DNA of 64,000 nt from CALBPI01 sp038531945 (GCA_038531945.1 JBCBBH010000002.1:558001-622000), one strand, 5' to 3'; positions 50,943-60,235 are shown, counted from the stretch's first letter. Numbers and translations: made by a program. Notes: generated by a model from the letters alone, not told the origin.

Positions 50943-51515
50943 TTAGTACTGCCAGCGGAATCCGATTGTTGTGAGCGTACCTTCTTCCTGATCAGCACCG
51001 TCGAACCAGCGTTGGTCAAATCGGATCGCCCAGTTTTTGTTCAATGCGTAATCGACGCCCGCGCCGAACGTGTTGGCATCGCCGGTGAACGGCAAAATGA
51101 CACTCGTCGATAAACCGTTTGATTCGGTTTCGTAAGCGAAACGTCCGAGCGTGCCGTGCAGTGTCCATCGCTCGTTGATGGGCAGATAGCCGCGCGCATA
51201 GAAGCCGAATCCATACACTCGGATGGTTGTATCTTCTCCGTTGAAGAAATCCGAATCCTCGCCGAAGCTCGCAATATTCATACCGAGTGCGAAGTTCTCG
51301 ATGAAGCGCCATTCCAGATCAAGATTGAAGCCAAAATCACGGCCATCAAACGTGTCGTCGGGCGCATCCTGGTCCTGAATGCGGCTGCGGCCGATGGTCC
51401 CAGCGACGACGAAGCCCGTTGGGTTTTCCATTTCGGCACGAACGTCCGTCGCCAGCACAATGAGACTGCAAAACGCCAGCAGCGATTTGACTAGTACAGA
51501 GTTTGTATTTGGCAT
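50943..51515 (-). CDS. Outer-membrane beta-barrel protein
   Basis: 190 residues from ATG 51515. Signal peptide (LLAFCSLIVLATDVRAE), then eight amphipathic strands (GFNLDLEWRF, GFGFYARGYLP, NTFGAGVDYAL) and a C-terminal aromatic, TTIGFRWQY, as in OmpA/OmpW-like barrels. Porin-like or structural role. Confidence 0.75.
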   Translation of the reverse strand: MPNTNSVLVKSLLAFCSLIVLATDVRAEMENPTGFVVAGTIGRSRIQDQDAPDDTFDGRDFGFNLDLEWRFIENFALGMNIASFGEDSDFFNGEDTTIRVYGFGFYARGYLPINERWTLHGTLGRFAYETESNGLSTSVILPFTGDANTFGAGVDYALNKNWAIRFDQRWFDGADQEEGTLTTIGFRWQY

Positions 51516-51638
51516 CGTTGCCTCCTGCAGCTCCGGTATCGCCGAGACGCAAATCGGATTGGTTGCATCGGCAATGATCTGTGGTCGAACGATAACAGAG
51601 TCGCCGACTTGCGCCACTCCTAGGGCGGGTAGACCTAG

Positions 51639-52088
51639 CTAACTTTGGTGTCGACGTAACGGATTTGGACGATCTTCGAACAGGTCTCCAACCAGCGCGA
51701 ATAAAAACGCAGTGCTAGCGCCGAACAGAATGAAGCCGCTCATGGCCTCGAAGGTGCCGAGTAGTTGCCAGTCGGGAGACAACACGATGTCGCCGTAGCC
51801 TACCGTCGTCGCGGTCGACACCGAGAAGTAGAGCGCACGTGTCAGCGATTCAAACTCACCCAGAGCCTGGTAGAGCAACGCCCAACTCCAGACCTCTACC
51901 GTGTGCAGCAGAATGATGCCGAGTACGGCCGCCACTATGATTACGAATGTCGCGGGCAAGTGTCGGATTCGCATTTGAAGTTTCGGTGAGATTCGGTTGA
52001 GCCAGTCGAGGAGCACAACCAGACCGCCGATATGGAAAATCACGCAGGCTACCGTGATGGCTGTTCCAAGAGAAAGCTGTGTGAGCAT
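51639..52088 (-). CDS. Two-TM ion channel (K+ channel-like)
   Basis: 149 residues from ATG 52088. Helices about 8-30 and 38-62, then a pore segment with the filter TTVGYGDI and a final helix. TVGYG is the K+ selectivity signature. No regulatory domain, so probably a simple potassium channel. Confidence 0.78.
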   Translation of the reverse strand: MLTQLSLGTAITVACVIFHIGGLVVLLDWLNRISPKLQMRIRHLPATFVIIVAAVLGIILLHTVEVWSWALLYQALGEFESLTRALYFSVSTATTVGYGDIVLSPDWQLLGTFEAMSGFILFGASTAFLFALVGDLFEDRPNPLRRHQS

Positions 52089-52180
52089 TGCCAAAGTGTC
52101 GAGTATCTCGCAACGGACCGCAAGCGGCGGTACGATCGTCGCGTTGTTGCCCAATGAACACATAAAGCCCGTGCAAACAA

Positions 52181-52681
52181 ATGATCGAGAGCACAGAAAT
52201 TCCAAACGGATCAATGCTTGGTGAGTTTGCCAGGCTAGGTCATTTCGCCGATTGCTACCTAACGGAAGTCTCTCGAGAGATTAGCCTTGAAGCGTTCGTT
52301 CGCGCTTTCTATTCGACGCGTCTGTTTTCTGTTGAGCGATGGATATTGAAGGTGGTGGCGCGACGTCCATCGACAACGGAGGATATCGAAGCGTTAGCGA
52401 AAGGGCATACCCGTCAGTTCGCGGCATGGGACGTGGAGGCCAGAGCCGAGAACGAGCTGTTGTTGTGTGATATGACCGGCAAGACGCGCTCTTGGTTGAT
52501 GGTGCGTCCAGTCAACGACGCCTCGGCCACGCAACTGTTCTTCGGGTCTGCGGTGCTGGGTGCGGCGTCCGGCAACTCCGGGGCGCCCGTTTTGTCGCCG
52601 TTGATTCGTATCACGCTGCCGTTTCACCACTGGTATTCAAAAGCATTGTTTGGTGCTGCCCGACGTGCGCTCGTTCGATGA
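52181..52681 (+). CDS. Cytosolic hypothetical protein
   Basis: 166 residues. Pattern ADCYLTEVSREISLEAFVRAFYSTRLF, RWILKVVARRPST, TRSWLMVRPVNDASATQLFFGSAV resembles small DUF2867-type proteins. Function unknown. Confidence 0.52.
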   Translation: MIESTEIPNGSMLGEFARLGHFADCYLTEVSREISLEAFVRAFYSTRLFSVERWILKVVARRPSTTEDIEALAKGHTRQFAAWDVEARAENELLLCDMTGKTRSWLMVRPVNDASATQLFFGSAVLGAASGNSGAPVLSPLIRITLPFHHWYSKALFGAARRALVR

Positions 52682-52768
52682 GTGTGTGAACCTGAGTAGA
52701 TTATGTGGCGCTTGCACTCGTTTCGCGAGCGTATAAGCTAGCATTCAATCGAAACAGGGGGCGATGCG

Positions 52769-53527
52769 ATGACAGACCAGCTGCAGAAAATCACAGATCA
52801 CCAATGTGAGGCACCACCGGCGAAATACGATGACCTGACGGCGTTGTTCCTGAATTGCACGCTGAATCGCACTCCAGTGTTGTCACACACGGAAGGACTG
52901 ATCGGTGTCGCCGACGGTATTTTTAAGGCGAATGGTGTCAAGACCGAGATTATTCGTCCGGTGGATTATGAAATTGCGGCTGGACTTGGAAAGAACATGG
53001 CGGATACGGCCGAATGGGAACGGGATGATTGGCCGGAGCTCCAAGCGAAAGTTGACGCCTGCGACATTCTCATAGTCTGCACGTCAGTCTGGCTCGGCGA
53101 AAAAAGCTCGGTGTGTAATCGTGTGCTGGAGCGCATGTATGGTTACACGCACGACTTTAACGCGAAGGGTCAATACCGGGATTACGGCAAAGTCGGTGCA
53201 ACTCTGATCACGGGCAATGAAGACGGTGTGAAGCACTGCGCGATGAATATTTTGTTTTCACTCTCGCACATTGGTTACACCGTTCCACCTCAGGCGGATG
53301 CGGGATGGATGGGTGAGGCTGGCCCCGGCCCGTCGTATCGCGATGAAGGCTCGGGCGGTCCGGAAAATGACTTTACGAACCGCAATACGACGTTCCTTGT
53401 TTGGAACTGTCTGCACCTGGCTCGCATGCTGAAAGATGCCGGTGGGATTCCCGCGCATGGCAATCAGCCGGACGTTTGGGAAGCGGGGTGCCACACCGAT
53501 TTCCAAAGCCCGGAGCACAAGCGGTAG
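52769..53527 (+). CDS. Flavodoxin-fold NAD(P)H-dependent FMN reductase-like protein
   Basis: 252 residues. The fold shows LTALFLNCTLN (FMN-loop region), TEGLIGVADGIFKANGV and ACDILIVCTSVWLGEKSSVCNRVLERMYG. A probable flavin reductase or quinone-type oxidoreductase. Confidence 0.75.
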   Translation: MTDQLQKITDHQCEAPPAKYDDLTALFLNCTLNRTPVLSHTEGLIGVADGIFKANGVKTEIIRPVDYEIAAGLGKNMADTAEWERDDWPELQAKVDACDILIVCTSVWLGEKSSVCNRVLERMYGYTHDFNAKGQYRDYGKVGATLITGNEDGVKHCAMNILFSLSHIGYTVPPQADAGWMGEAGPGPSYRDEGSGGPENDFTNRNTTFLVWNCLHLARMLKDAGGIPAHGNQPDVWEAGCHTDFQSPEHKR

Positions 53528-53542
53528 CTCGCTTTGTTGGGC

Positions 53543-54070
53543 ATGCTCGGTAATCGGTTATTATTCGGCTTCGTGCTGACCTTGTGTTGTTCGTTGGCGG
53601 CTGCTGAGCCGATGAACCCGCCTATCGACGAGGTCTCAAAGCGTTTGGCAAAGAAGATTGCAGACGTGCGCGAGGAGTACTCCGACGTAAAGCACCTTTC
53701 CCCTGCGGATCTCGACGCTCTCGATCAGCCGGTATTGATAGACGTTCGTCGTGACAGCGAATACGCAGTAAGCCGAATCCCGGGTGCTGTGCATGCGCCT
53801 GACGAGGAGCGTCTGCTTGAAGTCGCGCAGCAAGCAGGCGATCGTCCGATCGTTGTGTACTGCTCGCTTGGCGTCAGATCGTCGATCGCGGTCCGCAAGC
53901 TGCAGGAACAGGGTTACGATAACGCTGCCAACCTTGACGGATCGTTGTTCGCTTGGGCGAACGAGGAACGACCGCTTGAAAACGACTCAGGCACCACCGA
54001 AAAGGCCCATCCGTTCAACGCGTGGTGGGGTCGCTATCTGCGTGAGGCACTGCACGCCTACGAGCCGTAG
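53543..54070 (+). CDS. Periplasmic rhodanese
   Basis: 175 residues with a signal peptide (FGFVLTLCCSLAAAE). Single rhodanese domain: VLIDVRRDSEYAVSRIPGAVH, active-site VVYCSLGVRSS (Cys persulphide). Exported sulfurtransferase. Confidence 0.82.
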   Translation: MLGNRLLFGFVLTLCCSLAAAEPMNPPIDEVSKRLAKKIADVREEYSDVKHLSPADLDALDQPVLIDVRRDSEYAVSRIPGAVHAPDEERLLEVAQQAGDRPIVVYCSLGVRSSIAVRKLQEQGYDNAANLDGSLFAWANEERPLENDSGTTEKAHPFNAWWGRYLREALHAYEP

Positions 54071-54115
54071 CACCTGGCTCCTTCTTCACCTCCGCATTGC
54101 ACGAGCCCCAAGCGG

Positions 54116-54169
54116 CTGTCATCGTTTCGTCATCTTCCAGTCATAGTACTGTCGTCGCATCGTCATAAT
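54116..54169 (+). promoter_or_regulatory. Five PhoB-type half-sites at 11-bp spacing with -10
   Basis: CTGTCAT at 54116, TCGTCAT at 54127, CAGTCAT at 54138, CTGTCGT at 54149 and TCGTCAT at 54160. All start exactly 11 bp apart, as PhoB boxes do. A CATAAT at 54164-54169 could be the -10. The next gene is thus probably phosphate-starvation induced. Confidence 0.75.
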
Positions 54170-54203
54170 CTGCCGCCGGGTTTCAACGTTGGTGGAGTCG
54201 GTT

Positions 54204-55925
54204 ATGCGGATGATGAGAGTGATGGCCGTGGCGGCCTTGGTGGCGTGTGTACTTTTGGCAGGCTGCGAGGGCGATGACGGTGCGCAAGGCGCAGTCGGAC
54301 CAGAGGGTCCCATGGGGCCAATTGGTGAGGACGGCAACAATGGGGTTACCTCGATCACACTCAATCTCGTTGGACGCTACGAGAGCGGTTTGTTCGATGA
54401 AGGTGCATCCGAAATCGTCGCGTACGATCCGACGACTAACCAACTCTTCCAGGTTAACGCAGCGTCCGGGCAAGTCGACGTTGTTGATATTTCCGCGCCA
54501 AGCGCGCCGGTTCTCGCCGGATCGATCGACGTGGCAGCGGAGATTGCCGCGAATACGACAGTGACGCGAGCGCTCGGCTCTGTAAACAGTGTCGCCGTCA
54601 GTGGCGGAAACGTCTACGCGGCAATTGAGGCGGATGCCGTCGACGAAAATGGGTATGTAGCTAGTTTCCAAACGTCGGACCTGAGCTTCATGGGCGCAAC
54701 GGAAGTGGGCGTTTTGCCGGATTCTGTCGCGGCGTCGCCAGATGGCAATGTCCTTGTTGTGGCGAACGAAGGCGAACCTTCCGATGACTACACGGTTGAT
54801 CCTGAAGGCTCGATTTCCGTGATCAACATTGCGGATTTCAGTACGGCAGTGGTGATTCCGCCGGCGACGTTTACGGACTTCAACGCAGGCGGAGCGCGCG
54901 CTGACGAACTGAGCCCCGATGTTCGGATTTACGGTCCAGGTGCGACGGTTGCGCAAGATCTAGAACCGGAGTTTGTGGCGTTTGCGCCGGATTCGTCGGT
55001 GGCCTACGTCAGCCTGCAGGAGAACAATGCGATCGCCGTTGTCGACTTTGATCGGGTTGATCCAACGGTAGTCGCGATTCTGCCACTCGGCACAAAAGAC
55101 CACAGCATCATCGGGAATGAGCTCGACGCGAGTGACCGCGATGGTGGTATCAACATTCGTAACTGGCCTGTGAAAGGGTTTTACATGCCGGATACGATTG
55201 CGACCTACGAGTTCCAGGGTGAGACGCTGATCGTCACCGCCAACGAAGGGGATACGCGTGACTACGACGGCTTCTCGGAAGAGCTGCGTATGGATGACCT
55301 GACACTGGATCCGACGGCGTTTCCGGATGCTGCGACACTGCAGTCCGACGAAAACCTGGGTCGTCTATTGACGACGTCAGCCAACGGCGACACCGATGGT
55401 GATGGCGACGTTGACGAGTTGTTTTCGATTGGAGCCAGATCTTTCACGATCTGGGATACGAATGGAACTGTCTTGTTCGATAGCGGCAATGACTTTGAAC
55501 GCATCACAGCCCAACGGCTTCCCAACAACTTCAATGCCGATAACGATGAGAACGATGCGGATACTCGAAGTGATGCGAAAGGGCCGGAACCCGAGGCACT
55601 CGCGATCGGTACGATCGGTGGTGCGACGTTTGCGTTCATTGGATTGGAACGTGTTGGTGGTTTGATGGTCTACAACATCTCCAATCCGCAGAGCGCGCGC
55701 TTCGTCGAATACGTCATCGATCGCGATTTTTCAGAAGAGCCGAGTCTAGGCGACACCGATGGAGATGGCATCGACGAGTCGAATCCGGCGGCGGGCGATC
55801 TCGGCCCAGAGAGCATTATTTTCGTTCCAGCTGCGGACAGCCCGAATGGTGAAGACCTTTTGATCGTCGGCAACGAGGTCTCAGGTACAACGGCGATCTA
55901 TCAGATCTCTGTCGTGCAGGAATAA
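54204..55925 (+). CDS. Choice-of-anchor I lipoprotein (phosphatase-like beta-propeller)
   Basis: 573 residues from ATG 54204 (GGTGGAG site upstream). Lipobox CVLLAGCEGD, then a short collagen-like run (Gly-X-Y, about 30-48), then the choice-of-anchor I beta-propeller: PDSVAASPDGNVLVVANEGE, AYVSLQENNAIAVVD, TVTANEGDTRDYDGF-type repeats and GPESIIFVPAADS. Members include atypical alkaline-phosphatase-like proteins. The PhoB-like sites in front support a phosphate-scavenging role (inference). Confidence 0.8.
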   Translation: MRMMRVMAVAALVACVLLAGCEGDDGAQGAVGPEGPMGPIGEDGNNGVTSITLNLVGRYESGLFDEGASEIVAYDPTTNQLFQVNAASGQVDVVDISAPSAPVLAGSIDVAAEIAANTTVTRALGSVNSVAVSGGNVYAAIEADAVDENGYVASFQTSDLSFMGATEVGVLPDSVAASPDGNVLVVANEGEPSDDYTVDPEGSISVINIADFSTAVVIPPATFTDFNAGGARADELSPDVRIYGPGATVAQDLEPEFVAFAPDSSVAYVSLQENNAIAVVDFDRVDPTVVAILPLGTKDHSIIGNELDASDRDGGINIRNWPVKGFYMPDTIATYEFQGETLIVTANEGDTRDYDGFSEELRMDDLTLDPTAFPDAATLQSDENLGRLLTTSANGDTDGDGDVDELFSIGARSFTIWDTNGTVLFDSGNDFERITAQRLPNNFNADNDENDADTRSDAKGPEPEALAIGTIGGATFAFIGLERVGGLMVYNISNPQSARFVEYVIDRDFSEEPSLGDTDGDGIDESNPAAGDLGPESIIFVPAADSPNGEDLLIVGNEVSGTTAIYQISVVQE

Positions 55926-55981
55926 TCGGTTTTCCACCAAGGCCCGCGGCGGAAGCGCTCCGGGCCTTGAGTTGGCCGACG
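55926..55981. terminator. Hairpin after the choice-of-anchor I gene
   Basis: AAGGCCCG and CGGGCCTT form an 8-bp stem around a 14-base loop just after the stop. There is no T-run, so termination is possible but weak. Confidence 0.45.
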
Positions 55982-56304
55982 AATGGGCGGGATAGGTCGC
56001 AATCTCCTAACGTCGATTGCGACCCTGCAGGCTTCGCGACCGTGGGTCGCTCGTCGCCAATCGCTGTCGCGGGCCGCGCTCGCGCGTCCTGTGCTTCGCG
56101 GCACTCGGGCATCCTGCCCATCGTCGAACCGGGGGGTTCTCATGACATCCTAGGCAACAGAATAAAAAAACTAAGTCTGTGCCAGCATTGGGTAGAGGAT
56201 GATTCGCCGCTTCGCGTCGAATGGTCTCGCGGTTCCCGCTCGGCTCGAACCGGCTGCGTTTGCTTCGCAAATGCACCGCTTCTCGTCCACCCAGGGACCG
56301 CATA

Positions 56305-56340
56305 AACAAAAACGCCCGCGTTAAGCGGGCATTTTCGTTT
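56305..56340 (-). terminator. Intrinsic terminator copy in the tRNA repeats
   Basis: On the minus strand, TGCCCGC, a TTAA loop and GCGGGCG followed by TTTTTG. It belongs to the duplicated tRNA tail. Confidence 0.6.
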
Positions 56341-56482
56341 ATGGCGTCCCCTAGGGGATTGATCCGAATCGGCTAGCGCCAATTCGGACCCTTCGGGCTT
56401 CGCGACCGGTGGTCGCTCGTCGCCAATCGCTATCGCGATTGGTCGAACCGAGGGGTTCTCATGACACCCTAGGCGACAGAAT

Positions 56483-56519
56483 AAAAAAACGCCCGGTACC
56501 GGAGGTACCGAGCGTTGTT
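56483..56519 (-). terminator. Intrinsic terminator of the tRNA operon
   Basis: On the minus strand, AACGCTCGGTACC, a TCC loop and GGTACCGGGCGTT followed by a run of T. It lies four bases beyond the tRNA-Glu 3' end. Confidence 0.75.
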
Positions 56520-56522
56520 TTA

Positions 56523-56598
56523 TGGCGTCCCCTAGGGGATTCGAACCCCTGTTGCCGCCGTGAAAGGGCGGAGTCCTAGGCCTCTAGACGAAGGGGAC
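56523..56598 (-). tRNA. tRNA-Glu (anticodon TTC)
   Basis: 76 nt with an encoded CCA. Acceptor GTCCCC/GGGGAC, anticodon loop CTTTCAC with TTC, T-loop GGTTCGAATCC. Cotranscribed with tRNA-Ala upstream. Confidence 0.95.
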
Positions 56599-56643
56599 AA
56601 ACACTTCGTTGTCGGTGCTGATCTGGCCTAAAGATCGTGAAAC

Positions 56644-56719
<76 letters not shown>

Positions 56720-56887
56720 GACAGAGCGGCGCAATATAAGGTGCGGTTGCAGGCATGTCAACAGCGCGTAACACTTCTCGGTTGAATGCTCGCGGTGCTC
56801 GACTCACGCTGCCGAAAAAGGGCATTTTTGGTATCATTAGAAACTATATTGCCGCTGAGTTGGCACCCAAAACCGACGGAGATCCGC

Positions 56888-57436
56888 ATGTCGATTGAGC
56901 TCAAGCGAATACACCACGTGGCCTATCGCTGTCGCGATGCGAAGCAGACCGTGGAGTTCTACCAGCGCATCCTGAACATGAAGTTCCTGCTCGCTATTGC
57001 CGAGGACGAGGTCCCGTCCACAAAAGAGCCTGATCCGTATATGCACGTTTTTCTTGATGCGGGTATGGGCAATGTGCTCGCATTTTTCGAATTGCCCACG
57101 CAGCCCGATATGGATCGCGACCAGAACACGCCGGAGTGGGTCCAACATATCGCGTTCGAGGTCGAGAGCGAAACCGCATTGAATGATGCAAAAGCGCGTG
57201 TGGAAGCGGAGGGAATCGACGTGCTCGGACCAACCAACCATGGCATCTTCAAATCGATTTACTTTTTTGATCCTAACGGTCACCGGCTGGAGTTGGTGGC
57301 GAACACGGCGACGCAAGCACAGTTGGATGAGTTGCATAGCGTTGCGCCGGCCATGCTCGAAGAGTGGTCGAAAACGAAGCAAGCACCGAAACACGCAGCG
57401 TGGCTGCATGAAGCAAACGAGGGCACACAAGAATGA
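56888..57436 (+). CDS. VOC-fold dioxygenase-like protein
   Basis: 182 residues from ATG 56888. RIHHVAYRCRDAKQTVEFYQ, QHIAFEVESE and FDPNGHRLELV hold the His, His and Glu metal ligands of extradiol or HPPD-like VOC enzymes. Overlaps the fumarylacetoacetase-family gene by four bases, so it probably works in the same degradation route. Confidence 0.78.
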   Translation: MSIELKRIHHVAYRCRDAKQTVEFYQRILNMKFLLAIAEDEVPSTKEPDPYMHVFLDAGMGNVLAFFELPTQPDMDRDQNTPEWVQHIAFEVESETALNDAKARVEAEGIDVLGPTNHGIFKSIYFFDPNGHRLELVANTATQAQLDELHSVAPAMLEEWSKTKQAPKHAAWLHEANEGTQE

Positions 57437-58440
57437 AATTAGCGTCATACCGATCCGGTCGTGACGGCAGCCTTGTCGTCGTCTCCGACGATTTGACGCG
57501 CTGTCAGTCCGCTGCCGACATCGCACCCACCCTGCAATCGGCGCTCGATCGCTGGACAGAAGTCGAGTCAGCGCTGCAATCGCTCGCAGCAAAGCTGAAC
57601 TCCGGTGAAATCGCAGGTGAACCGTTTGACCAAAGTCTCTGTGCATCGCCACTTCCGCGTGCCTATCAATGGGCCGATGGTTCTGCGTACATCAATCACG
57701 TTGAATTGGTGCGCAAGGCGCGTGGTGCTGAAGTTCCAGAAAGTTTCTATTCGGATCCGTTGATGTATCAGGGCGGTTCGGACAGTTTCCTCGCGCCGCG
57801 TGAAGACATCGTGATGCCGGACGACCAGACGTTTGGTATCGATATGGAAGGCGAGGTGGCGGTAATCGTGGACGACACGCCAATGGGCATCTCGGCTGAA
57901 GACGCACTCGAAAAAATTCGATTGGTGATGCTGGTCAATGATGTTTCGTTGCGCGGCTTGATTCCTGCTGAGCTTGCCAAGGGGTTCGGCTTTTTCCAGT
58001 CCAAACCGTCGAGCGCGTTTACGCCGTGTGCAGTGACACCATCGATGCTCGGTGATGCCTGGCAGGGCGGTAAGCTGCATTTGCCGCTACAGGTGCGATA
58101 CAACGGCGAGGCGTTCGGGTCAGCGAATGCAGGCATCGACATGACATTCGATTTTGGCCAGCTCATCGCACACGCGGCGCGCACTCGGCCGCTGTGTGCG
58201 GGCACGATTATCGGCTCGGGTACGGTGTCCAACAAGCTGGACCGCGGTCCAGGCAAGCCCATCGCTGAGGGCGGTGTCGGTTACTCCTGCATCGCAGAGA
58301 TTCGGATGATCGAGACGATTCAGAACGGTCAACCCTCGACGCCCTTTATGCGCTTCGGTGATCGAGTTGAGATCGATATGCTTGATACATCCGGACAGAA
58401 TATTTTCGGCACGATCGATCAAAAGGTTGTGTCGAGTTAG
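57433..58440 (+). CDS. Fumarylacetoacetate hydrolase-family enzyme
   Basis: 335 residues. FAH fold with metal ligands in IDMEGEVAVIVDD, a VLVNDVSLRGLIPAE segment and GTIIGSGTVSN. The length and form suggest a fumarylacetoacetase or acylpyruvase. Context with the VOC gene fits aromatic-ring degradation. Confidence 0.82.
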   Translation: MKLASYRSGRDGSLVVVSDDLTRCQSAADIAPTLQSALDRWTEVESALQSLAAKLNSGEIAGEPFDQSLCASPLPRAYQWADGSAYINHVELVRKARGAEVPESFYSDPLMYQGGSDSFLAPREDIVMPDDQTFGIDMEGEVAVIVDDTPMGISAEDALEKIRLVMLVNDVSLRGLIPAELAKGFGFFQSKPSSAFTPCAVTPSMLGDAWQGGKLHLPLQVRYNGEAFGSANAGIDMTFDFGQLIAHAARTRPLCAGTIIGSGTVSNKLDRGPGKPIAEGGVGYSCIAEIRMIETIQNGQPSTPFMRFGDRVEIDMLDTSGQNIFGTIDQKVVSS

Positions 58441-58521
58441 ACCTCAGAATCCGCCGGGTATTTTTTGCGGCGAGGTGGGTTGTTGCGTCGGTCCACGTTA
58501 TGATTGAAGTCAACCTGATGA

Positions 58522-59304
58522 ATGGAAACCACCATGCAAAATCTTTTTGACGTTTCGGGCAAGGTCGCTTTAGTGACCGGCGGCTCTCGCGGTATCGGCG
58601 AGATGATTGCCGAGGGCTATGTTCGCAACGGTGTGCGCGTCTACATCTCAGCCCGCAAAGCTGAAGCCTGCGATCAGACGGCGGAGCGATTGTCGGAAAT
58701 CGGAGAGTGCATCTCGATTCCAGCGGATTTGTCGACGACGGAAGGCCTCATGGGCTTGGTGGGCACAATACGCGAGCGCGAGAGCAAGCTGGATATCCTG
58801 GTCAACAATGCTGGCGCAACGTGGGGCGCTTCATTTGACGAGTTCCCGGTTAATGGCTGGGACAAAGTCATGGACATCAACGTCAAGTCGCCATTCTTTC
58901 TCAGTCAGCAGTTGATCGATCTGCTGGTCGAAGCAGGCTCGCACGAGGACCCGGCGCGAATCATCAATATTGGCTCCATCGACGGACTGCACGTATCAGA
59001 GCTTGAGACGTATTCCTACGCGGCCTCCAAGAGCGCAATCATCCATCTCACTCGTATGATGGCCAAGAACCTGGCCCGGCGTCATGTCACGGTGAACGCA
59101 GTCGCGCCGGGACCGTTTGAAAGCAAGATGATGGCGCATACGTTGGCGACGATGAAAGACTCGATCGTGCAGGGGATTCCGCGCGGTCGAATAGGCGAGC
59201 CGAGCGACATGGCGGGTGTTGCGATCTTCCTCGCGTCGAAAGCCGGAAGTTATCTGAACGGGGTGGTGATACCCGTAGACGGTGGCCTTTCGACCACCGT
59301 CTAG
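58522..59304 (+). CDS. Short-chain dehydrogenase/reductase
   Basis: 260 residues. Cofactor motif TGGSRGIGE, NNAG, Ser in NIGSIDG and catalytic YSYAASK. Resembles gluconate 5-dehydrogenase or RhlG-type reductases. Substrate unknown. It may belong to the preceding degradation genes. Confidence 0.85.
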   Translation: METTMQNLFDVSGKVALVTGGSRGIGEMIAEGYVRNGVRVYISARKAEACDQTAERLSEIGECISIPADLSTTEGLMGLVGTIRERESKLDILVNNAGATWGASFDEFPVNGWDKVMDINVKSPFFLSQQLIDLLVEAGSHEDPARIINIGSIDGLHVSELETYSYAASKSAIIHLTRMMAKNLARRHVTVNAVAPGPFESKMMAHTLATMKDSIVQGIPRGRIGEPSDMAGVAIFLASKAGSYLNGVVIPVDGGLSTTV

Positions 59305-59314
59305 GTGTATAGAC

Positions 59315-59797
59315 TCAGTCTTCGGATTTGGCTTCTGATTGCAGTTGGTTGTAGTTTTGCTGGCCTAGCTTGTCGATCAACGAGAGCTGCGTCTCGAGGA
59401 AATCTACATGTTCCTCTTCTGACTCCAAGATGCGTTTGAACAGGTCATGACTGACGTAGTCCGTTATAGACTCGCTGTAGGCGATAGCCTCACGTAAATC
59501 TGGAATTGCATCGTGCTCGAGCGCGAGGTCGCACTCAAGAATTTCTTTCACGTCTTCGCCGATTCTGAGTCTTCCGAGGTCCTGGAGATTAGGGAGACCC
59601 TCTAGAAAGAGGATGCGCTCGATCAACCAATCGGCGTGTTTCATCTCGTCGATGGATTCGTGGTATTCGTACGCCCCGAGTTTCGTGATGCCCCAGTCGT
59701 TCAGCATGCGTGAATGCAGGAAATACTGATTGATCGCCGTCAACTCATTCTTGAGGATGGTGTTGAGGTGTTCGATGACTTTCTTGTCGCCTTTCAT
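59315..59797 (-). CDS. bfr: Bacterioferritin
   Basis: 160 residues. Di-iron ligands in LKNELTAINQYFLHSRML, EYHESIDEMKHADWLIER (haem-ligand Met52 and ferroxidase Glu) and EEEHVDFLE. Oxidises and stores iron in a 24-mer. A palindrome and the bfd gene lie upstream. Confidence 0.93.
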   Translation of the reverse strand: MKGDKKVIEHLNTILKNELTAINQYFLHSRMLNDWGITKLGAYEYHESIDEMKHADWLIERILFLEGLPNLQDLGRLRIGEDVKEILECDLALEHDAIPDLREAIAYSESITDYVSHDLFKRILESEEEHVDFLETQLSLIDKLGQQNYNQLQSEAKSED

Positions 59798-59888
59798 AGC
59801 TCGCTTCCCTGGTTCGTAGCGGTGGATTCGCAGATTGGAGATGCGCGCATCATAACGGCGTTTTGTCAGGATGCAAGCACGACTTACG

Positions 59889-59915
59889 GAATGAAAATCA
59901 CTCCTATTTTCATTC
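59889..59915. promoter_or_regulatory. Inverted repeat upstream of bfr
   Basis: GAATGAAAAT and ATTTTCATTC, perfect 10-bp arms with 7 bases between, about 95 bases before the bfr start. It may be an operator or a bfd terminator. Confidence 0.5.
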
Positions 59916-59964
59916 GGTTACACGCTTGTTTTGTCACGCGCAGTAGGGCGTCAGGAAAGGTTTG

Positions 59965-60195
59965 TCACGCACTCGACAGCTGTGCTGAACCGGCGTTTTG
60001 GGGCCGATAAATGCCTGGGGAGGGGGCTGGGCGACGACGATGCTCGGCCAGAATTTTCTCAGCGTCTTCCGAGCAACTGCCACAGCAGCTCGCGACGCCT
60101 AGCGTATCGCGCAACGCTTCGACTGAGTCGACACCACTTTCGACCGCGCTTTTGATCTGGCGATCCGTGATTGCTTGGCAGATGCATACGTACAT
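59965..60195 (-). CDS. bfd: Bacterioferritin-associated ferredoxin
   Basis: 76 residues from ATG 60195. The four [2Fe-2S] cysteines are in MYVCICQA and VASCCGSC. Bfd reduces the Bfr core to release iron. The C-terminal 20 residues extend past the usual family end. Confidence 0.88.
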   Translation of the reverse strand: MYVCICQAITDRQIKSAVESGVDSVEALRDTLGVASCCGSCSEDAEKILAEHRRRPAPSPGIYRPQNAGSAQLSSA

Positions 60196-60216
60196 AGTCT
60201 TAATGTAAATGTTAAT

Positions 60217-60235
60217 GAGAATGATTGTCAATAAT
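60217..60235 (-). promoter_or_regulatory. Probable Fur box upstream of bfd
   Basis: GAGAATGATTGTCAATAAT matches the 19-bp Fur consensus at 13 positions and lies 22-40 bases before the bfd start. Fur repression of bfd is common. Confidence 0.6.

Larger units (their letters stand above)
55985..56522. repeat. Degenerate repeats of the tRNA-Glu downstream region
   Basis: No gene here. Two copies of a unit starting GCTTCGCGACC..GTCGCTCGTCGCCAATCGCT are seen (from 56031 and 56397). Each is followed by a CGAACC..GGGGTTCTCATGAC segment and CAGAATAAAAAAAC. At 56342-56361 a TGGCGTCCCCTAGGGGATT copy of the tRNA-Glu 3' end is present without the rest of the tRNA. Confidence 0.7.
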
